64,000 bases of DNA from Palsa-504 sp963800415 (GTDB lineage Bacteria > Actinomycetota > Actinomycetes > Streptosporangiales > Streptosporangiaceae), in contig CAWDBS010000036.1 of the NCBI GenBank assembly GCA_963800415.1, forward strand, positions 1-64,000, read 5' to 3'. The translations under genes and the position numbers were made by a program. This document shows positions 44,379 through 53,761 of this stretch, one piece after another. A model generated the notes under the pieces. It was not told where the DNA came from. It did not search any database and was given only the letters and a program-made list of their open reading frames with translations. Positions within the stretch are counted from its first letter, which is position 1, and every line of letters starts with the position of its first letter.

Positions 44379-44747
44379 CAGCCTGGCTGCAGAACACCAG
44401 GAACTCCCGCCAGCACCACCCGGTTCCTGTCACGGCGACAGGCCACCGTCCGTAACCTGCGCGCGTAAGGCCGTGCACACACTCCCGCCGCGCTGCGGGT
44501 CATGCCGATCTCGGTGATCGGTAACGCAATCTTCGCTTTGCCGGCGAGCAGGAGGCTGTGTGGCCTGTTGGTCGTGTGCCTTCGTGCAGGCGAACCTGGC
44601 TCTGGAGCCGGCTGCCGTACTTTCAGGGCGTACGATTTTGTAGCTCGCCAGCGCGGGCTCCGGGCCAGCACCGGGCCGAGCGTACCGGCGGGTTAGTGAA
44701 CGCACGGGGGCTTGCCGATGCAGGTTCGGTTTCGAGGAGGGCCGTCG
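44379..44747. other. Intergenic, upstream of tryptophanase gene
   Basis: No gene was recognised. I looked for a TnaC-like Trp-containing leader peptide and saw none. The only clear signal is GAGGAGGG 7 nt before ATG 44748. Confidence 0.4.
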
Positions 44748-46130
44748 ATGGCAGATGAGCCGTACCGGACGATCATTGAGCCGTTCCGGATCCACTCGGT
44801 CGAGCCGATGCGGCTGACCACCCGGGCCGAGCGGGTGGCCGCCCTGGCCGCTGCGGGGAACAACCTGTTCGAGTTGCGGGCCGAGGACGTGCTGATCGAC
44901 CTGCTCACCGACTCCGGGACCGGCGCGATGTCGGCCGAGCAGTGGGCCGGCATCCAGCGCGGCAACGAAGCCTACGCGGGATCTCCCTCGTTCGGGCGGT
45001 TCCGTGCGGCGGTGACCGGCCTGTTCCCGTTCCGGCATGTCCTGCCCACGCACCAGGGCCGGGCCGCGGAGAAGATCTTGTTCACCGTGACCGGCGGCCC
45101 GGGCCGGGTCATCCCGAACAACACCCACTTCGACACCACCCGGGCCAACATCGAGTTCACCGGGGCGCAGGCCGTCGACCTGCCCATCCCGGAGGGCCTG
45201 CAGCCGGCGCTGCGGCACCCGTTCAAGGGCAACATGGACGTCGCGGCGCTGGACCGGCTGCTCGCCGGGCGGGCCGCCCATGTCCCGCTGGTGATGCTGA
45301 CCGTGACGAACAACTCCGGCGGCGGCCAGCCGGTCAGCCTGGCCAACATCAAGGCCGTCCGCGAGGTCTGCGACCGGTACGGCAAGCCGCTGTTCCTGGA
45401 TGCCTGCCGGTTCGCGGAGAACGCGTGGTTCATCAAGACCGGCGAGCCCGGCTACGCCGATGTCCCGGTCGCCGGGATCGTCCGGCAGATGGCGGCCCTG
45501 GCGGACGGGATGACGATGTCGGCGAAAAAGGACCCGCTGGCCAACATCGGCGGCTGGCTGGCCCTCAACGACGACAGCCTGGCCGCGCAGTCCCGCAACC
45601 TGGAGATCCTCACTGAGGGCTTCCCCACCTACGGCGGGCTCGCCGGCCGGGACCTGGAGGCGATCGCCCAGGGGCTGAGCGAGTGCATCGACGAGGGCTA
45701 CCTGCGCTACCGGGTGCGCTCGATCGCCTACCTCGGTGAGGCGCTGGAGTCCGCGGGAGTGCCGGTCGTGGTCCCGTTCGGGGGCCACGCGGTCTTCATC
45801 GACGCGCGCGCCCTGCTGCCGCACCTGGACCCGCTGCACTACCCGGGCCAGGCGCTGGCCTGCGCGCTGTACACCGAAGGCGGAGTGCGCGCCTGCGAGA
45901 TCGGAACCGTCATGTTCGGCCTGCGGCCAGATGGCACCGAGGTCCCGGCCGCCATGGACCTGGTCCGTCTGGCCGTCCCCCGCCGCACCTACACCCAAAG
46001 CCACCTCGACTACGTGACCGAAGCCGTCATCCGGGTGGCCAGCCGGGCAGCCGAGCTGCCCGGCATGCGCATCGTGTCCCAGCCCCGGCAGCTACGGCAC
46101 TTCACCGCACGGTTCGCGCCGCTGCCGTGA
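44748..46130 (+). CDS. Tryptophanase / tyrosine phenol-lyase family beta-eliminating lyase
   Basis: The 460-aa product is the usual length. It shows the family segments EPFRIHSVEPM, LTDSGTGAMSAEQWAGIQRG, FRHVLPTHQGRAAEKILF, NNTHFDTTRANIEF and PLFLDACRFAENAWFI. The PLP lysine site is MTMSAKKDPLANIGGWLA. It cleaves tryptophan to indole, pyruvate and ammonia, or tyrosine to phenol; which substrate cannot be decided from what I see. ATG 44748 with GAGGAGG is preferred to 44712. No indole/tryptophan permease is adjacent. A damaged trpB lies 10 kb away. Confidence 0.87.
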   Translation: MADEPYRTIIEPFRIHSVEPMRLTTRAERVAALAAAGNNLFELRAEDVLIDLLTDSGTGAMSAEQWAGIQRGNEAYAGSPSFGRFRAAVTGLFPFRHVLPTHQGRAAEKILFTVTGGPGRVIPNNTHFDTTRANIEFTGAQAVDLPIPEGLQPALRHPFKGNMDVAALDRLLAGRAAHVPLVMLTVTNNSGGGQPVSLANIKAVREVCDRYGKPLFLDACRFAENAWFIKTGEPGYADVPVAGIVRQMAALADGMTMSAKKDPLANIGGWLALNDDSLAAQSRNLEILTEGFPTYGGLAGRDLEAIAQGLSECIDEGYLRYRVRSIAYLGEALESAGVPVVVPFGGHAVFIDARALLPHLDPLHYPGQALACALYTEGGVRACEIGTVMFGLRPDGTEVPAAMDLVRLAVPRRTYTQSHLDYVTEAVIRVASRAAELPGMRIVSQPRQLRHFTARFAPLP

Positions 46131-46530
46131 CCCGGGCCGAAGCCGGCACCAGCGGCGACCGATCGCACCGCCGCCCGCGATCGCCTGCCACCGGCGCACA
46201 TAGCCTGCTGACCACTCGCGCCCAGGCCACGGGCCGTGCACGCCGTAACCGGCCCGCACCACCGGACAGGCACGCACTCCCGCCCAATCTGGCGCGGCAA
46301 CGTGGTCGTCAGCCCGGTGGTCTGTGATGCGCCCGAACGGGGAATCTGGGTGCGGCACGGGCGTGGCTCGCGCTGCTGGCGCCGGTTTCCGCACCGGTGA
46401 GCGGAGTCCGGTGTGGTCGTGCACGGCCTGGCCGGCGCGGCTGGCCACGCCTTGGCCTTTGTCAGGCGGAGCGGCACCGGCCGCCGGGAACCCGTGGCCG
46501 GGGCGTGATCGCCGTAGATATGTCTCAATG
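46131..46530. other. Intergenic, nothing recognised
   Basis: This stretch lies between the lyase and the promoter of the monooxygenase-MarR pair. ORFs on both strands are Arg/Pro-rich and unconvincing. Confidence 0.4.
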
Positions 46531-46589
46531 CCGAGATATATATTTCCGAGATAAGAATCTTGACATGGGAACAACGGTTACCTTAGGTT
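46531..46589 (+). promoter_or_regulatory. Promoter with repeated CCGAGATA elements ahead of monooxygenase-marR operon
   Basis: TTGACA at 46560-46565, a 17-bp spacer and TTAGGT/TAGGTT near 46583-46589 make a sigma-A-type promoter. Immediately upstream, in an AT-rich island unlike its surroundings, CCGAGATA appears twice (46531 and about 46547), with TATATATT between. These are likely binding sites for the MarR protein encoded by the operon. Confidence 0.6.
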
Positions 46590-46636
46590 CACCTGCATGG
46601 GGGCAGGCAGCCTCCGCTCCGGGAAGGGGAGACCAC

Positions 46637-46909
46637 ATGAGCGCCACACTTACCGTCCGGCACAACGTCCGCGACTACGCCACATGGCGGAAGGTCTACG
46701 ACGATCTCCAGCAGCTGCGGGCCCAGCACGGATGCACCGCGCAGCGGGTGATGCGGATGCCAGAGGACGGCAATGACCTGTTCGTCACCCACGAATTCCC
46801 CACCGCCGAGCAGGCGGGCAGCTTCGCCCACGACCCCGGGCTGCGCGCCGGGATGCAGGCCGCCGGGGTCGAGGGAGCGCCGCGGATCGAGATCTTCACG
46901 GATGTCTGA
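46637..46909 (+). CDS. Antibiotic-biosynthesis-monooxygenase-like small protein
   Basis: The 90-aa product begins SATLTVRHNVRDYATWRKVY and contains MPEDGNDLFVTHEFPTAEQA and a C-terminal APRIEIFTDV. This is the dimeric ferredoxin-like fold of ABM/Dabb-type proteins. ATG 46637 follows AAGGGGAG. The stop overlaps the start of the MarR gene by 8 bp. It may detoxify a quinone-like compound sensed by MarR; that is inference from context. Confidence 0.72.
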   Translation: MSATLTVRHNVRDYATWRKVYDDLQQLRAQHGCTAQRVMRMPEDGNDLFVTHEFPTAEQAGSFAHDPGLRAGMQAAGVEGAPRIEIFTDV

Positions 46910-47573
46910 ACCGAGCCGTCCGCTGAGGCCGGGCAGGGGCAGCCGCCCCTCCCCGGCCTCGCTCGGCGTGGTCAAGGTTGACGCGGATTTCCAGGACGAG
47001 TACCCCGGCGGCGACGCTGCCTGCACCGAGGCATACGCGTCCTTGTGCCGCACCGGCGAGGCCCTGCTGGGCGAGCTCGACCGGCACATCGCCGCGACGT
47101 TCGGCATATCGCAGGCCGCCGCCACGGCACTGGCCGTCATCGACGGGGCCGATACCCCGCTCACCCCCTCCCAGGTCAGTGACCGGGTCCTGATCGCCTC
47201 CGCCACCATGACCGCCACCCTGGACCTGCTGGAGCGCCGCGGGTGGATCCGCCGCGTCCCCAACCCCGCCGACCGGCGCAGTGTCCTCATCCAGATCACT
47301 CCCGACGGCCGCGCGGTCACCGACCAGCTGCTCCCCGGCATCCGCACCATCGAGCGCAGCGTCCTGTCCGCCCTCACCCCCGGCGAACGAGCCCACCTGC
47401 TGGACCTGCTCGCCAAGATCCTGACCCGGACAGCCGAAGTCGCCGCCGGCCCGCCCGAACCGCTGCACGGCCAGCGCAACCGGCCCGCCCGGCTCGCCCT
47501 CCGGCACGACGCCGAGCCCGGCCCCCCGCCAGCCCCCGGCACCCTCGCAGCCACACCCCAGCGGCACAGCTGA
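46902..47573 (+). CDS. MarR-family transcriptional regulator
   Basis: The 223-aa product has a winged-helix core: FGISQAAATALAVIDGADTP, LTPSQVSDRVLIASATMTAT (recognition helix), LDLLERRGWIRRVPNPADRR (wing, with the D-R-R motif) and long C-terminal dimerisation helices. The last 45 residues are Pro/Arg-rich. ATG 46902 overlaps the upstream gene. It probably represses its own operon through the CCGAGATA elements. Confidence 0.87.
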   Translation: MSEPSRPLRPGRGSRPSPASLGVVKVDADFQDEYPGGDAACTEAYASLCRTGEALLGELDRHIAATFGISQAAATALAVIDGADTPLTPSQVSDRVLIASATMTATLDLLERRGWIRRVPNPADRRSVLIQITPDGRAVTDQLLPGIRTIERSVLSALTPGERAHLLDLLAKILTRTAEVAAGPPEPLHGQRNRPARLALRHDAEPGPPPAPGTLAATPQRHS

Positions 47574-47994
47574 ACAACGCACCGGAACCCCCAGCCCCGC
47601 AGCCCGCGCACGCGGCTACCGCCGAACCCGGATGCCACGCGTAACCGGGTGCGCGGCATGCAACCGGCAGGACGCGGTGACCGTCCAACCGGCATGAAGG
47701 CTGGAAACCTCACGTATCCGTCGTCGTGGACGCCAGGACTTCCAGGTACTCGACTCCGGCCTCAGCCCCAGCCCCCCGCCGGTCTCGCCCGCCAGCCTCG
47801 GACCAGTCACGTACCTCACCGGTCACCCGAACTAACGGAACTGCCGTGCCGTAACGCCCGGTTATAGGGCCTTCGACGCACTCGAACCGCTATGCGCGAC
47901 ACCGGTCCGATCGGCGCAAGCCGCAGCTGGCACGCGGATCTGGACATCTTGGCCTAGTTGCCTGGCCGTCCTCCGCGTGATCGGCGACGGCCGG
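47574..47994. other. Intergenic between convergent genes, nothing recognised
   Basis: There is no ORF with conserved features and no clear terminator hairpin. Confidence 0.4.
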
Positions 47995-48423
47995 TCAGAA
48001 GGAGACGAGAGCCGACAGCCCAGCCTGGGCTACCTCCATGTCCTGGCTGTAATGGCCGCCGCTGACGCCGATCCCGCCGGCCACCGCGTCCCCGATCTTG
48101 ATCGGGTACCCGCCGCCGAACACGATCAGGCGGTCAATGCCGGGGGCCGCGCCCATGGCAAGCGGCGGATCGTCCTTTACGAAGTCGTGCCACGCGTCGG
48201 TGGCCATGCCGAAGCCGACCGCTGAGTAGGCCTTGTCCTGGGCCACCTGGACGGACAGCAGAGCCGCGCCATCCATGCGGCTGAACGCCTTCAGCACCCC
48301 GCTGTCGTCCACGATTGCGATCACGAAGGAATGGCCCATCTCCGTCGCCTTCTGCTCCGCCGCCTCGATCATGGCCCTGGCCAGCCCCGCAGTCACGCTG
48401 GGCCGCTCAAATGTCGCTGCCAT
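47995..48423 (-). CDS. GlcG/HbpS-family heme-degrading-domain protein
   Basis: The 142-aa product contains AGLARAMIEAAEQKATEMGH, SFVIAIVDDSGVLKAFSRMD, QDKAYSAVGFGM and PIKIGDAVAGGIGVSGG, the typical GlcG/HbpS fold. These proteins bind heme or are found with glycolate and PEP-mutase-type genes. ATG 48423 with GGAGGTG is preferred to 48468. It overlaps the upstream PEP-mutase-family gene by 17 bp, and the two form an operon. Confidence 0.85.
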   Translation of the reverse strand: MAATFERPSVTAGLARAMIEAAEQKATEMGHSFVIAIVDDSGVLKAFSRMDGAALLSVQVAQDKAYSAVGFGMATDAWHDFVKDDPPLAMGAAPGIDRLIVFGGGYPIKIGDAVAGGIGVSGGHYSQDMEVAQAGLSALVSF

Positions 48424-49348
48424 CCGCACCTCCAGTCCCCGGCCCCGGCGCAGCAGCCTTGACCGCATACCGCTGTTCGGCCTCGCGCACCTGGGGCAGC
48501 CCGATGAAATCCACGAACTCCGCGAACGTGGGCAATTCCTGCATCGCCGCGGCGGGCGTGCCCGCCCGGGCGATCTCCTGCAGTATCCGCCGCATGGCCC
48601 CGGTCGCCGCCAGCAACGTGCTGATGGGGAAGATAACGATCCGGTATCCCAGCTCCTTCACGCGGTCCAGGCTGATCGGCGGAGTCTTGCCCCCTTCCGC
48701 CCAGTTGAACAGCAGCGGCACGCCGGGAAAGGCCCTCACCGCCTCCTCGGCTTCTGCCTCACTGGTCAAAGCCTCGATGAACAGCACATCGGCCCCGGCC
48801 TCGCGGTACATCCGCCCGCGCTGGAGGGATCGCTCCAGGCCTTCCACGGCCCGCGCGTCAGTCCGCGCGATGATCACGAACTCGGGCTGCGTACGAGCCT
48901 CGACCGCCGCCCGGACCTTCTCTGCCATCTCCTCCGCCGGGATAACCAGCTTGCCCTCCAGGTGGCCGCACTTCTTCGGCGCCACCTGATCCTCGATGTG
49001 GATCCCGGCGACCCCGGCCGCCTCGTAGGCCCCGACAGTGCGGATCACGTTCAGTGGGTTGCCGTAGCCGGTATCGGCGTCGGCGATGACCGGGACATCC
49101 ACACACGCCGCGATCCGCCCAGCGTTGCCGACCATCTCGGTCATTGTCAGCAGGCCCACGTCCGGCCGCCCGAGGAGCGCCGCCGAGGTCCCGAACCCGG
49201 TCATGTACACCGCCGGAAACCCGGCCTCCTCCACCAGCCGGGCAGAAAGCGGATCGAACGCCCCAGGCGCCACGATCGTCTGGCCGGAGTCCAGCAGGGC
49301 CCGCAGGCGGGCCGGCCCGCCCGGCCGCCGGGTAAGCCGAGCCGTCAC
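48407..49348 (-). CDS. Isocitrate lyase/PEP mutase superfamily enzyme
   Basis: The 313-aa product has VAPGAFDPLSARLVEEAGFP, MTGFGTSAALLGRPDVGLLT, VPVIADADTGYGNPLNVIRT (metal-binding Asp-x-Asp), GIHIEDQVAPKKCGHLEGK (the KKCGH catalytic loop) and FVIIARTDARAVEG. Members are 2-methylisocitrate lyases, oxaloacetate decarboxylases or carboxyPEP mutases. The KKCGHLEGK loop favours a C-C lyase. GTG 49348 with GAGGG upstream is preferred; the frame extends to 49708 without conserved sequence. Confidence 0.86.
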   Translation of the reverse strand: MTARLTRRPGGPARLRALLDSGQTIVAPGAFDPLSARLVEEAGFPAVYMTGFGTSAALLGRPDVGLLTMTEMVGNAGRIAACVDVPVIADADTGYGNPLNVIRTVGAYEAAGVAGIHIEDQVAPKKCGHLEGKLVIPAEEMAEKVRAAVEARTQPEFVIIARTDARAVEGLERSLQRGRMYREAGADVLFIEALTSEAEAEEAVRAFPGVPLLFNWAEGGKTPPISLDRVKELGYRIVIFPISTLLAATGAMRRILQEIARAGTPAAAMQELPTFAEFVDFIGLPQVREAEQRYAVKAAAPGPGTGGADGSDI

Positions 49349-49706
49349 CGGATGTCCCTCACTGGCCAGCCCCGCTGAGATCCGCCGATCCCGGCCAGCA
49401 CCCAGGTCGCCTGCCACAGCGGGCATCCACCCAGCCGTGGCCCGCAATCCACGCAGAACCGAGCCCCGTCTCCTGGCAGGCACCACACGGCGCACAAGTG
49501 ACCACGGCTGCACTCTAAGCCCTACAGCGCCGACACGGCCAGAGGACATGCTGTGCAGCATCGCCGCCGGTGCCAGGCCGGCCGAACGGGCCTGGCGCCT
49601 GCCCGGTGCGCTGAGCTTGCCTGGAGTCACAACCCATCCATGAGGTGAGTACGCGGAGCCGCCGTTCGGTACGCCGGTATCGGCAAGCGGCGCGACACTA
49701 GAGGTC
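49349..49706. other. Divergent intergenic region
   Basis: This stretch lies between the PEP-mutase-like operon and the aminotransferase. No operator palindrome stands out. CACTAGAGGTCATG directly precedes the aminotransferase start and could be a -10 element of a leaderless transcript. Confidence 0.35.
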
Positions 49707-50816
49707 ATGGAATTGAGCCCGTTCCGGATTGAGCGCTTCTACGCCCAGTACGAACACAGCACCCGGTTCATGCTCTCCAGCAGCGACTGCCAGTCGCGGA
49801 CAGTCGCGGAACTGCTCGAACTAGAGCCAGACGCACATGATCGGCTGCTGGAGTGCTGGTGCGGATACACCGAGTCGCCGGGCGGCCCGGAGCTTCGCCG
49901 GGCGATCGCCTCGCTGTACGAGCGGACCGGCGCTGAGGAGGTGGTCGTCACCTCATGCGCCGAGGAGGGCATCTTCCTGCTCTACCATGCCCTGCTCCGG
50001 GCTGGTGATCATGTGATCGTCGAGACGCCCTGCTATGAGTCAGCGCTGCAGGTCGCGCGCAGCACCGGCGCCCAGGTGAGCCAGTGGGAGCGCCGGTACG
50101 AAGACGGCTGGGCCCACGATCTTGATGCACTGGCGGGCCTGATCCGCCCGGCGACCCGCCTGCTCTACCTCAACCAGCCGCATAATCCCACCGGCACGCT
50201 GATGGCGCGGCCGGTGTTCGAGGATGTCATCGGACTCGCCCGCGCGCACGGGCTCGTCCTGTTCAGCGACGAGGTCTACCGGGAACTCGAGCACGATCCC
50301 GCCGGCCGGCTGCCGGCCGCGTGCGACCTGTACGAGCGTGCCGTTTCGCTCGGCAGCATCTCCAAGAGCTACGGCCTGCCAGGACTGCGGATCGGCTGGA
50401 TCGCCACTCGCGATGCCGCTCTGCGGGAGGCCGTCAGCACGCTGAAGGACTACACGACTATCTGCGCGAGCGCGCCGAGCGAGTTCCTGACCGCGCTCGC
50501 GCTCCGGAACCGCCACGTCCTTCTCGACCGCAACCTCGCGATCGTGCGGCATAACCTGCCCCTCCTCGACGGCTTCTTCGAGCGGCACGCCGAAACCTTC
50601 GGATGGATACGCCCGACGGCAAGCCCGATCGGATTCCCCCGCGTCACGGGCATCGATAACCTCGCCCGGTACTGCGCGCGACTCGCCGGGATCGGCGTCC
50701 TGCTCCTCCCGGGCTCGGTCTACGATCAGCCAGATCACGTCCGCATCGGCTTCGGCAGGGCCAACATGCCCGACGCCCTCGAACTCCTCGAGGCAAACCT
50801 TACCGGCAGCCAATGA
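49707..50816 (+). CDS. PLP-dependent aminotransferase, class I/II
   Basis: The 369-aa product shows CGYTESPGGPELRRAIASLY, LNQPHNPTGTLM (Asn-Pro), LVLFSDEVYRELEH (Asp-Glu-x-Tyr) and the PLP lysine in SLGSISKSYGLPGLRIGWIA. The C-terminus VYDQPDHVRIGFGRANM supplies the carboxylate-binding Arg. It transfers amino groups between an amino acid and a 2-oxo acid; the substrate is unknown. It is close to fold-type I enzymes annotated as capreomycidine-synthase or MalY-like. ATG 49707 has only weak ribosome-binding sequence. Confidence 0.86.
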   Translation: MELSPFRIERFYAQYEHSTRFMLSSSDCQSRTVAELLELEPDAHDRLLECWCGYTESPGGPELRRAIASLYERTGAEEVVVTSCAEEGIFLLYHALLRAGDHVIVETPCYESALQVARSTGAQVSQWERRYEDGWAHDLDALAGLIRPATRLLYLNQPHNPTGTLMARPVFEDVIGLARAHGLVLFSDEVYRELEHDPAGRLPAACDLYERAVSLGSISKSYGLPGLRIGWIATRDAALREAVSTLKDYTTICASAPSEFLTALALRNRHVLLDRNLAIVRHNLPLLDGFFERHAETFGWIRPTASPIGFPRVTGIDNLARYCARLAGIGVLLLPGSVYDQPDHVRIGFGRANMPDALELLEANLTGSQ

Positions 50817-50924
50817 CGCCGCACCCCCCGGGCGCCCGCGCCTCGGCGGCGCTGCCCGCTGTGTAATCAGCCCTTGTCTGGAGCAACGCGCACATTGCCG
50901 CCCACGAAGTGGTCTACACAGTAT

Positions 50925-53273
50925 TTACTGGCCCGAGTCCGCTGCGGCAATGAGTTCCAGGATGCGAGCCGGAGGCAAGTGCTGCTCGTAGATCCGCACG
51001 CCGAAGGGTGAGAGCGCGTCCTCAATTGCGTTCACTACCGTGGGCGGTGCGACGATCATGCCACCTTCGCCCACGCCACGGAAGTTGACGTCAGCGTCGA
51101 GCGGCACAGTCTCGAGGTGCTCTATCTCGATGCGGGGAACGTCACAGGCGGTCGGCATCAGGTAATCCATGAACGTGGCTGACTGGAAGCTGCCGTCCTC
51201 GCCGTACGCCGATCGTTCGAGCAGCACCGCGCCAATGCCCTGCGCGACGCCGCCTCGGATCTGGCCCTCGACGACGGCGGGATTGATAAGTGCGCCGCAG
51301 TCCTCAGCGGCGACATACCGCTCCACCTTCACGATGCCAGTCTCGACATCGACTTCCACGATCGCGCAGTGAGTGCCGCCGGACCATCCACCTTCGCCGC
51401 CGTCGAACGTGGCCTCGACCTCGAGCTTGGCGTCCACGTCGGCACCGAACTGCCCTGATGCCGCACGCCGCGCGACCTCGCTTACGGTGATCGCGCTCGC
51501 AGGGTCGCCGCGCACCCAGACATTGCCGTCGGTGATCAGGAGGTCCGGCGCGCTGGCCTCCATGAGATGCGCCGCGAAATCGAGCACCTTGGCCTTGAGC
51601 TGCCGGGCGCCATGGAGCGCCACGCCTCCGGTCATGGTGGCTGACCGGCTGCCGCCGGTCAGTCCGAACGGGACGACGTCGGTATCGCCGACTACGATGC
51701 GGACCTGCTCGAACGGCACGCCGAACTCGTCGGCGGCGATCTGGGCGAGGGTCGTCTGGTGGCTCTGGCCGTGGGGCATCTGGCCGGTGAACAGCGCGAC
51801 GATGCCGTCTTCCTCGAGCCGAAGGCGCATGGACTCCATGCCCATGGGGCCGCTGGGTCCCTCCGGCGAGCGCGGGCCCGGAGCGGCCTCGATGAACGTT
51901 GCCACGCCGATGCCGAGGTAGCGGCCTTGCGCTCGTGCCTCGACCTGCCGGCGCCGGAACGCGGGAAAGTCCATGAGCTGGGCGACCCGCTCCAGTGACT
52001 CCCGGGTCGTGACTCCGACCAGCGGGCGCCCGGTAATCATGACGGCCGGCGGATCGGTGCGCGGAGCGACGTTACGCAGCCGGATCTCGACCGGATCGAG
52101 GCCGAGATCCTTCGCGATGAGGTCCAGGACGCGTTCCCGCACGAACGTCTCGGACGCCCACGGCCCGCGATAGGCGACGTACGATGCCTTGTTGGTGATC
52201 GCCCCGGTTGACTCGAAACCCAAGGCCGCAAGCTTGTACGGACCGGGCAGCATCGCCTCCATGATCGCCGGAACCATCGCGCCCATACCTGGGTATGCGC
52301 CCGTGTCGACGACCATCTTCACGTCCAGCCCGAGCAGGTCGCCGTCGTTGCTGACAGCGGCCCGGACGTCGAAGCTCTCCTCGCGTGCCTGCCCCGACGC
52401 GGTGAGGTTTTCGCTGCGGTCCTCGACCCACTTGACCGGCTGGCCGACAAGACGCGAGGCAGCGGCCACGGCGAGCTCTTCGCGTGATGCGCCGATCTTC
52501 AGGCCGAACGAGCCGCCGATATCGCCGGCCAGGACGCGCACCTTGTCAGGCTCGATACCGAGGCGCATGGCGACAGCGATCCTGCTGACGTGAACGCTCT
52601 GCGTGGCCGCGTAGACCGTCATGAGACCCAGGTCGGCGTCGTAACTCGCGACGCAGCCGCGTCCCTCCATGGGCACGTTCTGGTGCCGGTGCACGTCGAT
52701 GTGGAAGTCGGTAATGCGATCAGCATCGGCGAACGTACCGGAGACGTCGCCGAACTCGCTGCGCGCGTGCGGGCGGGCGATGTTGTCGCCCAGATTGGCG
52801 AACAGCGGCGGGCTGCCCGGGTCGAGCGCGAAGGCGGCATTCACGACCGGAGGCAGGTCGTCGTACTCGACCTCCACCAGCTCGCAGCCGTCCTCGGCGA
52901 GGTAACGGCTCTCGGCGATGACGACCGCCACGGGATCGCCCATGAAGCGCACCTTGTCGGTCGCAAGCAGGGTGAACTCCGGGGTGGGCCCCGCCCAACC
53001 CATGAGAGCCATCAGCGCATCCGGTCCCGGGACCGTCATCGCTTCCAGGTCCGCTCCCGTGAGCACCGCGACCACTCCGGGCAGCGCCCGCGCAGCCGAG
53101 ACATCGACCGAGAGCACACGGCCGTGAGCCAGCGGCGAGCGCACGAACGCAGCGTGCAGCATCCCCGGCAGCTTGATGTCGTCGACGTACCGGCCTGCGC
53201 CGGTAAGGATGCGCGGGTCCTCCGAACGCTTGATGCTGGCGCCGGTGTAGCGCTCAGCCGCGATTGCTGCCAT
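50925..53273 (-). CDS. Molybdenum hydroxylase large subunit (xanthine dehydrogenase/CoxL family, not form I CODH)
   Basis: The 782-aa product carries the aldehyde-oxidase/XDH fold: GRYVDDIKLPGMLHAAFVRS, GGSFGLKIGASREELAVAAA, and the active-site loop YVAYRGPWASE. The C-terminal GVGEGGMIVAPPTVVNAIED contains the catalytic Glu. Form I CO dehydrogenase has AYxCSFR at the active-site loop; here it is AYRGP, so CO oxidation is unlikely and an aromatic heterocycle or aldehyde is the probable substrate. It binds Mo-pterin cytosine dinucleotide. It is last of a three-gene operon with 14 bp from the small subunit. No XdhC or MoeA-like maturation gene is adjacent. Confidence 0.9.
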   Translation of the reverse strand: MAAIAAERYTGASIKRSEDPRILTGAGRYVDDIKLPGMLHAAFVRSPLAHGRVLSVDVSAARALPGVVAVLTGADLEAMTVPGPDALMALMGWAGPTPEFTLLATDKVRFMGDPVAVVIAESRYLAEDGCELVEVEYDDLPPVVNAAFALDPGSPPLFANLGDNIARPHARSEFGDVSGTFADADRITDFHIDVHRHQNVPMEGRGCVASYDADLGLMTVYAATQSVHVSRIAVAMRLGIEPDKVRVLAGDIGGSFGLKIGASREELAVAAASRLVGQPVKWVEDRSENLTASGQAREESFDVRAAVSNDGDLLGLDVKMVVDTGAYPGMGAMVPAIMEAMLPGPYKLAALGFESTGAITNKASYVAYRGPWASETFVRERVLDLIAKDLGLDPVEIRLRNVAPRTDPPAVMITGRPLVGVTTRESLERVAQLMDFPAFRRRQVEARAQGRYLGIGVATFIEAAPGPRSPEGPSGPMGMESMRLRLEEDGIVALFTGQMPHGQSHQTTLAQIAADEFGVPFEQVRIVVGDTDVVPFGLTGGSRSATMTGGVALHGARQLKAKVLDFAAHLMEASAPDLLITDGNVWVRGDPASAITVSEVARRAASGQFGADVDAKLEVEATFDGGEGGWSGGTHCAIVEVDVETGIVKVERYVAAEDCGALINPAVVEGQIRGGVAQGIGAVLLERSAYGEDGSFQSATFMDYLMPTACDVPRIEIEHLETVPLDADVNFRGVGEGGMIVAPPTVVNAIEDALSPFGVRIYEQHLPPARILELIAAADSGQ

Positions 53274-53287
53274 GGTTGCTCCCTCGC

Positions 53288-53755
53288 TCAGCGTTCACGG
53301 TTGCGCTCGGCGGCCAGCAGGACGCCATCGATGATGCTCTGGTAGCCGGTGCACCGGCAGATGTTGCCGGATAGCGCCTCGCGGATCTGCTGCTCGTCGG
53401 CGTCAGGGTGGTCGCTGAGGAACGCGGTAGCCTGCATGACGAACCCCGGCGTGCAGAAACCGCACTGGAAGCTATGCGAATCCCACATCGCTTGCTGCAA
53501 CGTGCCCAGCCCGCCGTCAGGGGCTAGCCCCTCGATCGTCGTTACCTCGCGGCCGGCCGCCTGGACCGCCAGCATCAGGCACGAGCGCACCGCCCGGCCG
53601 TCGACGATGACCGTGCACGCACCGCAGGCCCCGTGCTCGCAGCCGACGTGGGTGCCGGTGAGATTGAGGTCATCCCGCAGGAAGTCCGCCAGCGTCTTGC
53701 GCGCCTCCGGCGAACCCGTGCACGTCGCACCGTTGACCCTCAGGGTGATGTCCAC
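53288..53755 (-). CDS. Molybdenum hydroxylase [2Fe-2S] small subunit (CoxS/XdhC-type)
   Basis: The 155-aa product has a plant-ferredoxin cluster GCEHGACGACTVIVDG...SCL. The second, alpha-helical cluster reads CGFCTPGFVMQ...GNICRCTGYQSI. It passes electrons from the Mo centre to FAD. ATG 53755 is 6 bp after the medium subunit; all eight cysteines are present. Confidence 0.94.
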   Translation of the reverse strand: MDITLRVNGATCTGSPEARKTLADFLRDDLNLTGTHVGCEHGACGACTVIVDGRAVRSCLMLAVQAAGREVTTIEGLAPDGGLGTLQQAMWDSHSFQCGFCTPGFVMQATAFLSDHPDADEQQIREALSGNICRCTGYQSIIDGVLLAAERNRER

Positions 53756-53761
53756 TATCAG

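Noticed and set aside
44379..44747. TnaC-like leader peptide for the tryptophanase
   Set aside because: No short ORF with a critical Trp codon and suitable ribosome-binding site was seen.
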